Source: Flavobacteriales bacterium (GTDB lineage Bacteria; Bacteroidota; Bacteroidia; Flavobacteriales_F; PHOS-HE28). Taken from it: DNA of 64,000 nucleotides. The notes below the pieces were generated by a model that saw only the letters and a program-made list of their open reading frames with translations, ran no database searches and was not told the origin of the DNA. The stretch is taken from assembly GCA_016715895.1 (NCBI GenBank), contig JADJXH010000003.1, forward strand, positions 186,001 through 250,000. The letters run 5' to 3'. This document shows positions 25,647 through 35,858 of the stretch, in pieces; within the stretch, counting starts at the first letter, position 1; each line of letters opens with the position of its first letter. The translations under genes and the position numbers were made by a program.

Positions 25647-28037
25647 ATGAACTTGTTCCCGTATCGCCCGCTGGCCGGTCTGCTGCTGGTGTGCACCCTC
25701 TCCACGGCCACCGCTCAGGTGAACATCAACCTCCTGGGCAACTATGACTACCAGGCCGCGCGCAACAGCGACCTCAGCAACCTGTGGGGCTATACCGACG
25801 AGTTCGGCAACGAGTATGCGTTGGTGGGGGTGAACGGGGATGACAACGTGCAGAACTCCGGCGGCTTCTCGGTGGTGGACATCACCGATCCGGCGAACCC
25901 GGTGGAGGTCTTCTTCACGCCGGGCCCCAACAGCATCTGGCGCGAGATCAAGACCTGGGGCGACCATGCCTACATCACCACCGAGGCCTCGGCCGGCCTG
26001 CTGATCGTGGACCTGAGCCCGCTGCCCCAGAGCACCGCCCTGCCGGTGACCCTGTTCCAGGGCGACAACTGGGACACCTCGCACTCGCTCTTCATCGATG
26101 AGAACGGCCGGCTTTACCTGCACGGGGCCAACCGGGGCAACGGCGGCGTGATCATGTACGACCTGACGCAGGATCCCATGGCGCCCGTGGAGGTGGGCGT
26201 GTTCGACAATTGGTACTGTCACGACAGCTTCGCCCGCGGGGATACGCTCTACGCCGCGCACATCAACGATGGCTTCTTCAGCATCGTCGACGTGAGCGAT
26301 CCGGCGAACCCCGTGCTGCTGGGCACCCAGCCCACTCCGAACACCTTCACGCACAACACCTGGCTGGACGACAGCGGGCAGTACCTCTTCACCACCGATG
26401 AGCGCGAGGACTCTTACGTGGGGGCCTATGATGTGAGCGATCCGGCCGACATCCAGTTCGTGGACAAGCTGCAGAGCGACCCCGGGAGCAACACCGTCCC
26501 GCACAACACCTACTGGCTGAACGACTACGTGGTGACCAGCTACTACACCTACGGCGTCGCCATCTATGACGCCACACGGCCCTGGAACCTGGTGGAGACC
26601 GGCAGCTACGACACGTCACCGTTCAGCGGTGGCGGCTTCAACGGGGCCTGGGGCGTGTATCCCTTCTTCCCATCGGGACGGTTGATCATTTCCGACATCG
26701 AGCAGGGGCTGTTCATTCTGGAGCCCACGTACGTGCGGGCCTGCTGGCTCGAGGGTACGGTGACCAATGCCATCACCACGAACCCGGTGAACCTGGCCGC
26801 GGTGACCATCACCGGCCTTGCCGCCACGGACACCACCGCCTTCGATGGTCAGTACGCCACCGGCACGTTGACCGCCGGCACCTATGATCTGCAGGTGAGC
26901 GCACCCGGGTATTTCCCCACCACGGTGACCGCAGTGGTGCTGGTGACCGGACAGGTGACCTTCCTGGATATCGAACTGCAGCCCATGGTGCCCTTCGATG
27001 CGACGGGCCAGGTGGTGGAGGCGGGCACCGGCGACCCGGTGCCGGGCGCCATCGTTCAGTTCGACGGGGCGATGGTCGATGCCCAGGTGGTGGCCGATGC
27101 CAACGGCGTCTTCACCATCCCGTCCATTTTCGACGATAGCTACGCGGTGACGGCAGGCCGTTGGGGCTGGCGGACCACCTGCCTGCCGGCCCAGGCCATC
27201 GACGCCAACACACCGGCCCTCACCATCACCCTCGATCCCGGCTACGCGGACGACTTCGCCCTGGACCTCGGCTGGAGCGTGGTCAACGCGGCCAGCAGCG
27301 GCGGATGGGAGCGTGGCGACCCCATCGGTACGGTCTACCAGGGCGATGCCTGCGCACCCGGTGCCGACGACCCGAACGACTGCCATGGTGCCGCCATGAT
27401 CACCGGCAACGGAGGCGGCAACGCCGGCGATGACGACGTGGACGATGGCGTGGTGCTGTTGAGCTCCCCGCTGTTCGATGCCACGGGGCTCAACCTGCCC
27501 GCCGTGCGCTACGACCGCTGGTTCTTCAATGATGGCGGCACAGGTGGCGCGCCCAACGACGAGCTGATCGTGCTGCTCACCGATGGCACGGACACGGTGA
27601 CCGTGGAAACGGTGACGGCGGGCAGCCCGGGCATGGGCAGCTGGCAGCCGGTGCAATGGGCCATCGCCGATCATCTGGCCCCCACGGCCACCATGCGGGT
27701 GCTCTTCCGCACGGCTGACGATCAGCCCGGGCACCTGGTGGAAGCGGGCGTGGACGTGTTCGAGGTGGTGGAGACCTCCTTCACTGCCATCTCCGAACAG
27801 GACCGACCGGTGTTGGTGGTTTGGCCGAACCCGGCGCAGCGCACGTTCGAGGTGCGGGTGTCGGGCGCCGGACTGGAGGCCGTTGAGGTGCTCGATGCCC
27901 AGGGTCGTCGGGTGCATATGCAGCGTGCCGCCGGTGATCGGGCCCTGGTGGAGGCCAGCTGGGCCCCGGGCGCCTATGCCGTGATGGTGCGCACGACGGA
28001 CGGACGTGCGGCCACCTCCACCGTGCTGCTGCAGTGA
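25647..28037 (+). CDS. Choice-of-anchor B / LVIVD-repeat secreted protein with T9SS-type tail
   Basis: About 796 residues. The signal peptide (PLAGLLLVCTLSTATAQ) is followed by a beta-propeller-like region with LVIVD-type repeats (GGFSVVDITDPANPVEVF, GLLIVDLSPLP, FFSIVDVSDPANPVLLG). Two carboxypeptidase-regulatory-like (CarboxypepD_reg) beta domains follow (about 365-450 and 452-530: LEGTVTNAITTNPVNLAAVT; ATGQVVEAGTGDPVPGAIV), then a jelly-roll-like region and a C-terminal sorting domain (LVVWPNPAQRTFEVRV). The frame is open more than 1.4 kb upstream, but only the start at 25647 gives a signal peptide. It probably acts at the cell surface; its partner is unknown. Confidence 0.85.
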   Translation: MNLFPYRPLAGLLLVCTLSTATAQVNINLLGNYDYQAARNSDLSNLWGYTDEFGNEYALVGVNGDDNVQNSGGFSVVDITDPANPVEVFFTPGPNSIWREIKTWGDHAYITTEASAGLLIVDLSPLPQSTALPVTLFQGDNWDTSHSLFIDENGRLYLHGANRGNGGVIMYDLTQDPMAPVEVGVFDNWYCHDSFARGDTLYAAHINDGFFSIVDVSDPANPVLLGTQPTPNTFTHNTWLDDSGQYLFTTDEREDSYVGAYDVSDPADIQFVDKLQSDPGSNTVPHNTYWLNDYVVTSYYTYGVAIYDATRPWNLVETGSYDTSPFSGGGFNGAWGVYPFFPSGRLIISDIEQGLFILEPTYVRACWLEGTVTNAITTNPVNLAAVTITGLAATDTTAFDGQYATGTLTAGTYDLQVSAPGYFPTTVTAVVLVTGQVTFLDIELQPMVPFDATGQVVEAGTGDPVPGAIVQFDGAMVDAQVVADANGVFTIPSIFDDSYAVTAGRWGWRTTCLPAQAIDANTPALTITLDPGYADDFALDLGWSVVNAASSGGWERGDPIGTVYQGDACAPGADDPNDCHGAAMITGNGGGNAGDDDVDDGVVLLSSPLFDATGLNLPAVRYDRWFFNDGGTGGAPNDELIVLLTDGTDTVTVETVTAGSPGMGSWQPVQWAIADHLAPTATMRVLFRTADDQPGHLVEAGVDVFEVVETSFTAISEQDRPVLVVWPNPAQRTFEVRVSGAGLEAVEVLDAQGRRVHMQRAAGDRALVEASWAPGAYAVMVRTTDGRAATSTVLLQ

Positions 28038-28982
28038 TCAGCGCCGGTTGGGCACGGCACCGCAGTGCTCCTGGATCAGCGCGTCCACATCGCTGACCCC
28101 GCCGAGGATGCGGGCCAGGGACAGGTCGGCGCAGGCCTTCTCCAGATCGCCCTTGCGCAACCGCAGCAAGGCGCGCGTGCGCAGTGCGAAGGAATTCGCC
28201 GGATAGAAGCGCAGGCTGCGTTCCACATCCTTCCACGCCTCCTCGTTCCGGCCCAGGTTCAGCAGCGCATAGGCGCGGTTGCTGAGCGCCACGGGCTCGT
28301 CCCGATCGATCGCAAGGGCCTGGTCGAACATGGCCAGCGCGTCGCCCCATCGGCCCAAACGCGACAGCTCGAAGCCGCGGTTGGTCCAGTGTCCAGGGTT
28401 GCGTGGTTCCAGTGTGCACAGGCGCTCCAGCACCAGCAGGGCCCCTTCGTGGTCGCCGGTCTCGTCCAGCATGCGGGCCAGCGTGCGGTTGGCCTCCAGG
28501 TCATCGGGGATCACGGCCAGGCCGTCCCGCAGATCGGCGATCGCCAGTTCCGGCCGGCGCAGCTCGGCGAGGGCCTCGCCACGCACCAGCAGCAACTGGG
28601 CACGGAGGCGTCCCTGTGCACCATGACGGATGCCCCGGTCGCTGTACCGCTCCGCCGTGCGGTGATCCTCGCCGCGCAAGGCGTAGAGGCTGCGTTGGTA
28701 GTTGGCCTCCGGATGGGTGCTGTCGGCCTTCAAGGCCTGTTCCACGTCCAGCAGAAAGCGGTCGGCCCGGTCCATGGCGTACCAGGCCCGCGCACGCGCT
28801 GCATAGGTGTCCGCCGAGGGCCGTGCGGTGATGGCGCGCGAGTAGGCATCGATGGCCTTGGTGTAGCGCTCCTGGGCGACGAGGCTGTCCCCTTCGGCCA
28901 TCAACTGCTCCACCGACTGGGCCGAAGCGGCCGTGCAGGCCAGCAAAGCCGCCGCGACGGGGACAAGGGGAAGGCGGGCCAT
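28038..28982 (-). CDS. Secreted TPR-repeat protein
   Basis: About 314 residues. The start at 28982 was chosen over a TTG three codons upstream; it gives a signal peptide (MARLPLVPVAAALLACTAAS, then AQS), and TACCTTTG lies 6 nt before it. The remainder is seven or more tetratricopeptide repeats (for example LVAQERYTKAIDAYSRAIT, NRGFELSRLGRWGDALAMF and SNRAYALLNLGRNEEAWKDV), a protein-interaction scaffold in the periplasm. Its stop abuts the upstream convergent gene's stop in TGATCA. Confidence 0.85.
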   Translation of the reverse strand: MARLPLVPVAAALLACTAASAQSVEQLMAEGDSLVAQERYTKAIDAYSRAITARPSADTYAARARAWYAMDRADRFLLDVEQALKADSTHPEANYQRSLYALRGEDHRTAERYSDRGIRHGAQGRLRAQLLLVRGEALAELRRPELAIADLRDGLAVIPDDLEANRTLARMLDETGDHEGALLVLERLCTLEPRNPGHWTNRGFELSRLGRWGDALAMFDQALAIDRDEPVALSNRAYALLNLGRNEEAWKDVERSLRFYPANSFALRTRALLRLRKGDLEKACADLSLARILGGVSDVDALIQEHCGAVPNRR

Positions 28983-28988
28983 GAACGA

Positions 28989-28996
28989 CAAAGGTA
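28989..28996 (-). promoter_or_regulatory. -7 element TACCTTTG
   Basis: TACCTTTG on the minus strand lies 6 nt before the TPR-protein ATG and supports that start. Confidence 0.55.
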
Positions 28997-29015
28997 GGGC
29001 CTGGCCCCAACGGCT

Positions 29016-30029
29016 TCAACGCTGGGGGATGCGTGCAAGGGGGACCACGTCCACGCCGGATGTGCGGCCCGCGCGCAGCAGCCGATCGCCGGCCATCGCC
29101 ACCATGGCCGCATTGTCCGTGCAGTAGGCGAAGGGCGGGATGTGAACGGTCCACCCGCGTGTGGCCGCCAGTTCGACGAGGCGGCTGCGCAGGCCCGAGT
29201 TGGCGGACACGCCGCCCGCGATGCCGATGCGCGGGATGCCTGTGCGCTCCACCGCCAGGGTGAGCTTGTGGAGCAGATGGTCCAGGATGGCGTCCTGAAG
29301 CGTGGCACACAGGTCCGGGAGCAGTTCGGGCGGAAGAAGGCCATCGGGGCCGCGCAGGGGAAGGACCAGGTTGCGGAAGGCGCTCTTGGTGCCGCTGAAG
29401 CTGAGGTCGAGCTCCGGCACAACGGGACGGGGAAGGCGGAAGCGGTGCGGGTCGCCTTGGGCGGCGAGGGCATCCACCCGCGGACCACCGGGATAGGGCA
29501 GGCCCAGCAACTTGGCCCCCTTGTCGAAGGCCTCGCCGGCGGCATCGTCCAGCGTGCCGCCGATGGCCACCATGTCCAGGGCGGAGCGCACCAGCACGAT
29601 CAAGGTGTGGCCGCCGCTCACCGTGAGGTTCAGGAAGGGGAATTCCGGCAACGGGCGGTCCTCGGTGTCACGGATGAAATGGGCCAGCACGTGCGCCCGC
29701 ATGTGGTCGACGGCCAGCAGCGGCACCCCCAGGGCCTGGGCGAAGGATTTGGCGAAGGCGGCTCCCACGTGCAGCGCACCGATGAGCCCGGGGCCCTGGG
29801 TGAAGGCGATCGCGGTGAGCGCGGCAGGGGACAGGCCGGCCTCCCGCAGGGCGGCCTCCACCACCGGGACGATGTGCTCCTGGTGCGCCCTGCTGGCCAG
29901 TTCGGGCACCACGCCACCCCAGGCGGCATGCACGGCCTGGCCGGCGACGACATTGCTCAGGACACGTCCATCCTCCAGCACGGCCGCAGCGGTCTCATCG
30001 CACGAGCTTTCGATGCCCAGAATGCGCAT
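29016..30029 (-). CDS. tsaD: tRNA N6-threonylcarbamoyladenosine transferase TsaD
   Basis: The 337-residue product matches the universal Kae1/TsaD family in length and motifs: MRILGIESSCDETAAAV at the start, the metal ligands in DHMRAHVLAHF, SGGHTLIVLV, GEAFDKGAKLLGLPYPGG and GGVSANSGLR. With TsaB and TsaE it installs t6A at position 37 of ANN-decoding tRNAs. I chose the ATG at 30029 because the family begins there; an upstream ATG at 30068 would add 13 unconserved residues. It is divergent from the TamB-like gene, a pairing common in Bacteroidota. Confidence 0.95.
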   Translation of the reverse strand: MRILGIESSCDETAAAVLEDGRVLSNVVAGQAVHAAWGGVVPELASRAHQEHIVPVVEAALREAGLSPAALTAIAFTQGPGLIGALHVGAAFAKSFAQALGVPLLAVDHMRAHVLAHFIRDTEDRPLPEFPFLNLTVSGGHTLIVLVRSALDMVAIGGTLDDAAGEAFDKGAKLLGLPYPGGPRVDALAAQGDPHRFRLPRPVVPELDLSFSGTKSAFRNLVLPLRGPDGLLPPELLPDLCATLQDAILDHLLHKLTLAVERTGIPRIGIAGGVSANSGLRSRLVELAATRGWTVHIPPFAYCTDNAAMVAMAGDRLLRAGRTSGVDVVPLARIPQR

Positions 30030-30056
30030 GGGACCGGTCACCGGCCGTTGCTCCGC

Positions 30057-30064
30057 TATTTTCG
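30057..30064 (+). promoter_or_regulatory. -7 element TATTTTCG
   Basis: TATTTTCG on the plus strand lies about 85 nt before the proposed GTG start of the TamB-like gene, inside the divergent gap after tsaD. Confidence 0.4.
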
Positions 30065-30147
30065 CCATCCGGGCCCGCGATCTGCGTGTTCGCGCCCAAA
30101 ACTATCCCCTCCTGAGCAGCTCCCCGTTCCTGAAGTGGTCCGGCCGT

Positions 30148-33100
30148 GTGCTTCGCGCGATCGCGTGGCTGCTGCTCCTGCTGGTGGTGGCGGCCATGAT
30201 GGGTGTGTTCGCCCTTCGGCTTCCATCCGTGCAGACCTGGCTCGCCGGCCGGCTCAGTGACTACGCGTCGGAGGCCTTGGGAAGCTGTGTCCGTGTGGAG
30301 CGCGTGCACCTCACCTTCACCGGTCCGGCCGAGCTGCGCGGCGTGCTGGTGTGCGACCTGCGTGGCGACACCCTGTTCGCCGTGCGTCGCCTCAACCTGC
30401 GCCGATGGAGGGTCGGCACGGAGCGGCGGCAGGTGCACCTGCGCGGCGTCACCGTGGAGGGGGTGCGCTGGCACCTGCGCCAGGCGGTGGGCGACAGCAC
30501 CAGCAACTTCACCCAGTGGATCGCCGCGCTCTCCTCCGGGGAGCCCACGCCACCTGGCGCACCCTGGACCATCCAGGCCGATGCCTTCACCATCCGCGAC
30601 CTGCGCTTCACGCACCACAACGCCGCCTCGCCCGTGCTGCCCTTCGGGGTCGACTTCGAGCACGTGGACGTGTCCGGCGACGTGCTCGGCCACGACCTGC
30701 TGGTGATCGAGGACAGCATCCGGGCGGTGCTCGACCACGTGTCGTTCCGGGAGAAGAGCGGGCTGGCCTGCACCGGCCTGCAGGGCCGGGCCACGGTGAG
30801 CGGACGGGGCATCGCGGTGGACCACCTGGAGCTGCGCACTCCGTTCAGCACGCTTCGAGGGCGCTACGAGATGCGCACGGCCTCCTGGAGGGACTACAAC
30901 GACTACATCGATCGCGTGGAGATGCGGGCCGAACTGGACAGCTCGGTGGTGGACCTGCGCGACATCGCCTGGTTCGCGCCGGATCTGGAAGGGCTTGCCG
31001 CGCGGGTGGGCGTGCGGGGTCGGGCGTACGGCACGGTGCGCGAGCTCAAGGCGCGCGAGCTGACGCTGGACTACGGGCGCCACACGCGCTTCGAGGGCTC
31101 CGTGGAGATGAGCGGCCTGCCCGACCTGGCCGGCACCTTCATGGTGGTGGATGCACGCACCCTGCGCACCGACGCCACCGACCTGGCCACCGTGCCCGTG
31201 CCCCCGTTCCCGGAGGGACGGGTCATGGACGTGCCGCGCGAGCTTGCCGTGCTGGGACCCATGGCCTTCCGCGGCAACTTCACCGGCTTCGCTTCCGCCT
31301 TCACCGCGTATGGCAGTGCCAGCACGGCGCTGGGCGTGTTGGCCACCGACATGTCCTACGACCGCGACACGGTGAGCGATGTGTTCCGGTTCCGCGGTGC
31401 GCTGTCCACCACCGGCTTCGATCTGGCGCCACTGGCCGGCGACTCCACCGTGGGGCCCATCGCCTTCGATGTGAAGGTGAACGCCAGGGGCCGCGACCTG
31501 GCCACCATGCAGGCCGATCTGGACGGCCGCGTACCGCTGATCACCATCAACGACCGGCCCCTGACGGGCATCACCGCCTCCGGCCGCCTTCAGCGCCGCT
31601 TGTTCAACGGGCAGCTCACCTGCGACGACCCCAACGTGAAGCTGCGGTTCGACGGCCTGGCCGACCTGCGCGGTGCCTGGCCGAAGGTGGACTTCACCGC
31701 GGCCCTGGAGCGCGCCGACCTCTTCGAACTGAACATCGCACCGGAACTGCACCTGGGCGAGGTGAGCGGCATCGTCCGCGCCCAGGGCGAACTGGCCCCG
31801 GACAGCCTCAAGGGGAGCCTGGCGATCGAGGGCCTCACCTATTGCGACGATCAAGGTGTATTGACGCTGGGGGATGTCACGGTGGCGAGCACACGCAAGG
31901 ATGGCGGACCGGTGCTGTCCCTGCGCTCCGACCTGGTCGATGCCGACGTGCAGGGCCGCTTCCTGCCGACACGGCTTCCGGCCGCCTTCACCAGCGTGGT
32001 GTACAGCATCTTTCCGGCGCTCGCTGAAGAGGTGCGGTACGACCAGGAGCAGCAGCGCTTCGCGTTCGATGTCCAGGTCAAGGAGGCCGGGCCCCTGCTC
32101 AAGCGCGTGGTCCCGCGTCTCGAACTGGCGGCCGGAGCACGGTTCACCGGCATGTTCGACACCCGCACCTTCGACATGGCCCTCACCGCCGATCTGCCGC
32201 GGATCGCCTACGGCACCATCGGGGGCGATTCGGTGCGCATGATCCTGGACAAGACCCTGGACCTGCTGGTCTTCAGCATGCGAAGCCGCCGCCAGCAATT
32301 GACGGACAGCACCTTTCTGGAGGGCATCGACCTTTCGGGCAAGGCCTATCAGGACGAACTGGAGGTGCGCATGGTGTGGGATGGCAGCACGCACGACACG
32401 CGGGGCGACCTGCATCTGGTCGGGCTCGTGAACGGACGGACCGACGTGGAGATCGACCTGCTCCCCAGCCGCCTGCACCTGGGCATGGGCGCATGGACGA
32501 ACCCTGCACCGGTGCGGCTCCATGTCCACGAGGGCGGTCTGGAGATCCGCCAACTGGAGGTGCGGAACGAGGAGGAACGCATCACGCTGGACGGATGGCT
32601 CTCCACCGACCCGGAGCGCGCGCTCGCCTTCGATGTGGACGGTGTGCAGCTGACGCATCTGCGGCCGTTCTACAAGGGGCCCATGTTGTCCGGGGCGGTG
32701 AGCGGGGAGGGCCGTGTCTTCGACCTGTTCGGCGAGCCCAGCCTGCTCAGCTACCTCTGCATCGATTCCTTGAAGGTGGACAGGCATCCGGTGGGGGATA
32801 TCACGTTCGCCGCGACATGGAGGAACGCTCGGCGCGAGATGGAGGTGGGCGGAACGATGCAGCGCGGCCGGTTGAAGGCGCTGGAGTTCCAGGGCCGCGT
32901 CTCGCCCGCCGCCGAAGAGGAGCAACTGGACCTGGTCCTGGAGCTGGACTCCTTCGACCTGGCCTTCATCGACCCCTACCTGCCGGAGGGGGTCAGCGAC
33001 ATCCAGGGCCGGGTGACGGGGGACATCCGCGTTGGCGGGACCTTGTCGGAGCCGCGCGTGGAGGGCACGGCGCTGTTGGATGAGGCCGGACTGCGCATCG

Positions 33101-34590
33101 ACTACCTCAACACCTTCTACAGCCTGAGCGATCGGGTGAGGATCCTGCCCGACGGGTTCTGGCTCGACCTGGTCCGGGTGAAGGACCAGGAAGGGCGGAC
33201 GGCCAGGGCGGTGGGCACCATCAACCACAAGGGCTTCGCCAACTGGGACTATGACGTGGTGCTTGAGCTCGATCGCTTCCTCTGCCTGAACACCACCGTG
33301 AACGACAATGAGCTGTTCTACGGCAAGGCCTATGGCACGGGCGATCTGCAGGTGAGCGGATACGAGGACAACCTCGAGGTGGTGTTCACCGGCCGCACCG
33401 CGCCGGGCACCTCCATCAGCCTGCCCTTGGGCACCGCACGCGACCTGAGCGGGATCGACTTCGTGCGCTTTCACGCGGGCTCCCTGGAGCTCGACACCAT
33501 CCGTACGCCGGTGGACCTGAGCGGCGTGCGCCTCGACCTGGATGTGGAGGTGACCCCGGACGCCCGCTTCGAGCTCATCTTCGACCCCACCGTGGGCGAC
33601 ATCCTCAGCGGCCGTGGCCGGGGCAACATCGAGATGTCGGTGAGCCCGACCGGCAACCTCTCGATGCGCGGCGACATGGAGGTGGTCGATGGCACCTATC
33701 TGTTCACCCTGCGCAACGTGGTGAACAAGCGCTTCGACGTGGACCCCGGCGGTCACATCACCTGGTACGGCGACCCCTTCGATGCCCAGCTCGCCCTGAA
33801 CGCCGTGTACAAGCTGCGGGCGCCGCTGGTGGACATCATCCCTGCGGAGCGGGCCGAGGGCCTGGGCAAGCGCGTGCCGGTGGAGGTGGTGATGCGCCTC
33901 AAGGACAGGCTGGCCAACCCGGACATCGGCTTCGATGTGCGCCTGCCCTCGGTGGACGAAGGCACCCGCACCCAGGTGAACAGCGTGCTGAGCGAACCGG
34001 ACGAGATGAACCGCCAGGTGTTCAGCCTCATCGTGCTCAACCGCTTCCTTCCTGTGGACCGGCTGGGTGCCGCGAACGGCCCCACGGGGTCGCGGGGCAA
34101 TGTGGTGGGCACCTCGGGCAGCGAGCTGCTGAGCAACCAGGTGAGCAACTGGCTCAGCCGCCTCAGCAATGATGTGGACCTGGGGTTCAACTACCGCCCG
34201 GGGGATGCGCTCACGCAGGATGAACTGGAGCTGGCGGTGAGCACACAGTTGTTCGATGAGCGATTGGTGCTCAGCACGAACGTGGGCGTGCAGTACGGGT
34301 CCGGCGCCACCCAGCAGCGCGATCAGCTGGTGGGCGACTTCCAGCTGGAGTACCTGATGACCAACGACGGCCGCATCCGCCTGAAGGCCTTCAGCCAGAG
34401 CAACGACCGCAACCTGAACCAGGCGGACCAGGCGGCCACCACCCAGGGTGCCGGTGTGGCCTATCGCGAGGACTTCGACACGCTTGGCGAGCTCTGGCGC
34501 AACTTCACGGGCATGCTCGGCCTGCGTCGGCGGAGACCGCAGGCGAACACGACGACCCCGGTCCCGGAGAAGGTGGAGGAGCCGCGTTGA
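30148..34590 (+). CDS. tamB: TamB-like translocation and assembly module protein
   Basis: About 1480 residues. No ATG fits: the likely start is GTG at 30148, giving LRAIAWLLLLLVVAAMMG, a single N-terminal membrane anchor. The next in-frame ATGs lie inside that anchor, and the open frame upstream has no homology. The long middle is repetitive beta sequence typical of AsmA/TamB bridge proteins. The C-terminal domain is diagnostic (DAQLALNAVYKLRAPLVDI, LSEPDEMNRQVFSLIVLNRF), and the end has outer-membrane strand-like sequence. TamB proteins span the periplasm and are implicated in lipid transport and outer-membrane assembly. Its stop abuts ribBA's stop in TGATCA. Confidence 0.85.
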   Translation: MLRAIAWLLLLLVVAAMMGVFALRLPSVQTWLAGRLSDYASEALGSCVRVERVHLTFTGPAELRGVLVCDLRGDTLFAVRRLNLRRWRVGTERRQVHLRGVTVEGVRWHLRQAVGDSTSNFTQWIAALSSGEPTPPGAPWTIQADAFTIRDLRFTHHNAASPVLPFGVDFEHVDVSGDVLGHDLLVIEDSIRAVLDHVSFREKSGLACTGLQGRATVSGRGIAVDHLELRTPFSTLRGRYEMRTASWRDYNDYIDRVEMRAELDSSVVDLRDIAWFAPDLEGLAARVGVRGRAYGTVRELKARELTLDYGRHTRFEGSVEMSGLPDLAGTFMVVDARTLRTDATDLATVPVPPFPEGRVMDVPRELAVLGPMAFRGNFTGFASAFTAYGSASTALGVLATDMSYDRDTVSDVFRFRGALSTTGFDLAPLAGDSTVGPIAFDVKVNARGRDLATMQADLDGRVPLITINDRPLTGITASGRLQRRLFNGQLTCDDPNVKLRFDGLADLRGAWPKVDFTAALERADLFELNIAPELHLGEVSGIVRAQGELAPDSLKGSLAIEGLTYCDDQGVLTLGDVTVASTRKDGGPVLSLRSDLVDADVQGRFLPTRLPAAFTSVVYSIFPALAEEVRYDQEQQRFAFDVQVKEAGPLLKRVVPRLELAAGARFTGMFDTRTFDMALTADLPRIAYGTIGGDSVRMILDKTLDLLVFSMRSRRQQLTDSTFLEGIDLSGKAYQDELEVRMVWDGSTHDTRGDLHLVGLVNGRTDVEIDLLPSRLHLGMGAWTNPAPVRLHVHEGGLEIRQLEVRNEEERITLDGWLSTDPERALAFDVDGVQLTHLRPFYKGPMLSGAVSGEGRVFDLFGEPSLLSYLCIDSLKVDRHPVGDITFAATWRNARREMEVGGTMQRGRLKALEFQGRVSPAAEEEQLDLVLELDSFDLAFIDPYLPEGVSDIQGRVTGDIRVGGTLSEPRVEGTALLDEAGLRIDYLNTFYSLSDRVRILPDGFWLDLVRVKDQEGRTARAVGTINHKGFANWDYDVVLELDRFLCLNTTVNDNELFYGKAYGTGDLQVSGYEDNLEVVFTGRTAPGTSISLPLGTARDLSGIDFVRFHAGSLELDTIRTPVDLSGVRLDLDVEVTPDARFELIFDPTVGDILSGRGRGNIEMSVSPTGNLSMRGDMEVVDGTYLFTLRNVVNKRFDVDPGGHITWYGDPFDAQLALNAVYKLRAPLVDIIPAERAEGLGKRVPVEVVMRLKDRLANPDIGFDVRLPSVDEGTRTQVNSVLSEPDEMNRQVFSLIVLNRFLPVDRLGAANGPTGSRGNVVGTSGSELLSNQVSNWLSRLSNDVDLGFNYRPGDALTQDELELAVSTQLFDERLVLSTNVGVQYGSGATQQRDQLVGDFQLEYLMTNDGRIRLKAFSQSNDRNLNQADQAATTQGAGVAYREDFDTLGELWRNFTGMLGLRRRRPQANTTTPVPEKVEEPR

Positions 34591-35814
34591 TCAGTCGCGG
34601 TCGCCCAGGCGCAGCAGGTGGCCCAGCTTGTTCTTCTTGGTGCGCAGGTAGCGCTCGTTGTGGGGGTTGGCGTCGATCTCGATCGCCACGTTCTCCACGA
34701 TCTCCAGCCCGTAGCCGATGAGGCCGGTGCGCTTGCGCGGGTTGTTGGTCAGCAGCCGCATCTTGCGCACGCCGAGGTCGTGCAGGATCTGAGCGCCCAC
34801 CCCGTAGTCGCGGGCGTCCATGTCGAAGCCGAGCATCACGTTGGCCTCCACCGTGTCCGCCCCCTCCTCTTGCAGCTTGTAGGCCTTCAGCTTGTTCACC
34901 AGGCCGATGCCGCGGCCCTCCTGCTGCATGTAGACGATGACCCCCTTCCCGGCGGCGTCGATCATCTCCATGGCGCGGTGCAGCTGGGGGCCGCAATCGC
35001 AGCGACAGCTGCCGAAGATGTCGCCCGTGACGCAGCTGCTGTGCACGCGCACCAGCACGGGCTCATCTGGCCGCCAGCTGCCCTTCACCAGGGCCAGGTG
35101 CTCCTCGCCGGTGTTCGTCTGCCGGAAGGCGATGAGCTCGAAATCACCATGCGTGGTGGGGAGCTGCACACGCACCTGCCGCTCCACGAGGCTTTCGGTG
35201 CGCATCCGGTGGGCGACCAGGTCGGCGATGCTCACCAGCTTCAGCCCGAAGGTGTCGGCCATGCGTCGCAGTTCGGGCAGGCGGGCCATGGTGCCGTCCT
35301 CGTTGAGGATCTCCACGATGACCCCCGCAGGCTCGAAGCCCGCCAGCCGGGCCAGGTCCACCGCGGCCTCGGTATGGCCGGTGCGGCGCAGCACACCCCC
35401 GTTGCGGGCCTTCAGCGGAAAGATGTGTCCGGGCCTGGCGAGGTCGGCCGCCGTGGTGGTGGGGTCGATCAGGGCCTGGATCGTGGCGGCACGGTCCTGC
35501 GCCGAGATGCCGGTGGTGGTGCCGCGGCCCTTCACGTCCACGCTCACGGTGAAGGGGGTCTCGTGCAGGGCGGTGTTGTCGTGCACCATCAGGCCCAGCC
35601 CGAGCTGGTCGCAGCGCTCCTCGGTGAGGGGGGCGCAGATGAGCCCCCGGCCGTGCCTGGCCATGAAGTTCACCACCTCGGGCGTGGCGTTGCGCGCGGC
35701 GGTGAGCAGGTCGCCCTCGTTCTCACGGTCCTCATCGTCGACCACGATCACCACCTTGCCGGCCCTGATGTCGGCGATGGCCTCCTCGATGGGGTCCAGA
35801 CGGATGTCGTTCAT
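34591..35814 (-). CDS. ribBA: Bifunctional DHBP synthase / GTP cyclohydrolase II
   Basis: The 407-residue fusion supplies both precursors of riboflavin. The N-terminal half (to about 200) is 3,4-dihydroxy-2-butanone 4-phosphate synthase ([55 protein letters not shown]). The C-terminal half is GTP cyclohydrolase II with its zinc cysteines ([15 protein letters not shown]) and [24 protein letters not shown] lies 36 nt upstream at 35851-35858. The 36-nt leader is too short for an FMN riboswitch. Confidence 0.95.
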   Translation of the reverse strand: MNDIRLDPIEEAIADIRAGKVVIVVDDEDRENEGDLLTAARNATPEVVNFMARHGRGLICAPLTEERCDQLGLGLMVHDNTALHETPFTVSVDVKGRGTTTGISAQDRAATIQALIDPTTTAADLARPGHIFPLKARNGGVLRRTGHTEAAVDLARLAGFEPAGVIVEILNEDGTMARLPELRRMADTFGLKLVSIADLVAHRMRTESLVERQVRVQLPTTHGDFELIAFRQTNTGEEHLALVKGSWRPDEPVLVRVHSSCVTGDIFGSCRCDCGPQLHRAMEMIDAAGKGVIVYMQQEGRGIGLVNKLKAYKLQEEGADTVEANVMLGFDMDARDYGVGAQILHDLGVRKMRLLTNNPRKRTGLIGYGLEIVENVAIEIDANPHNERYLRTKKNKLGHLLRLGDRD

Positions 35815-35850
35815 GCACCAGGGTGCCGGGCAACTGGGCCGCAGCGGCTG

Positions 35851-35858
35851 CGAAGTTA
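35851..35858 (-). promoter_or_regulatory. -7 element TAACTTCG
   Basis: TAACTTCG on the minus strand lies 36 nt before ribBA and overlaps the stop codon of the upstream glycosyltransferase gene. Confidence 0.4.

Noticed and set aside
30030..30068. Upstream ATG of tsaD at 30068
   Set aside because: It adds residues absent from the family, and MRILGIESSCDE at 30029 is the conserved start.
29995..33756. 1253-codon open frame antisense to the TamB-like gene
   Set aside because: No motifs, and the TamB C-terminal domain on the plus strand is diagnostic.
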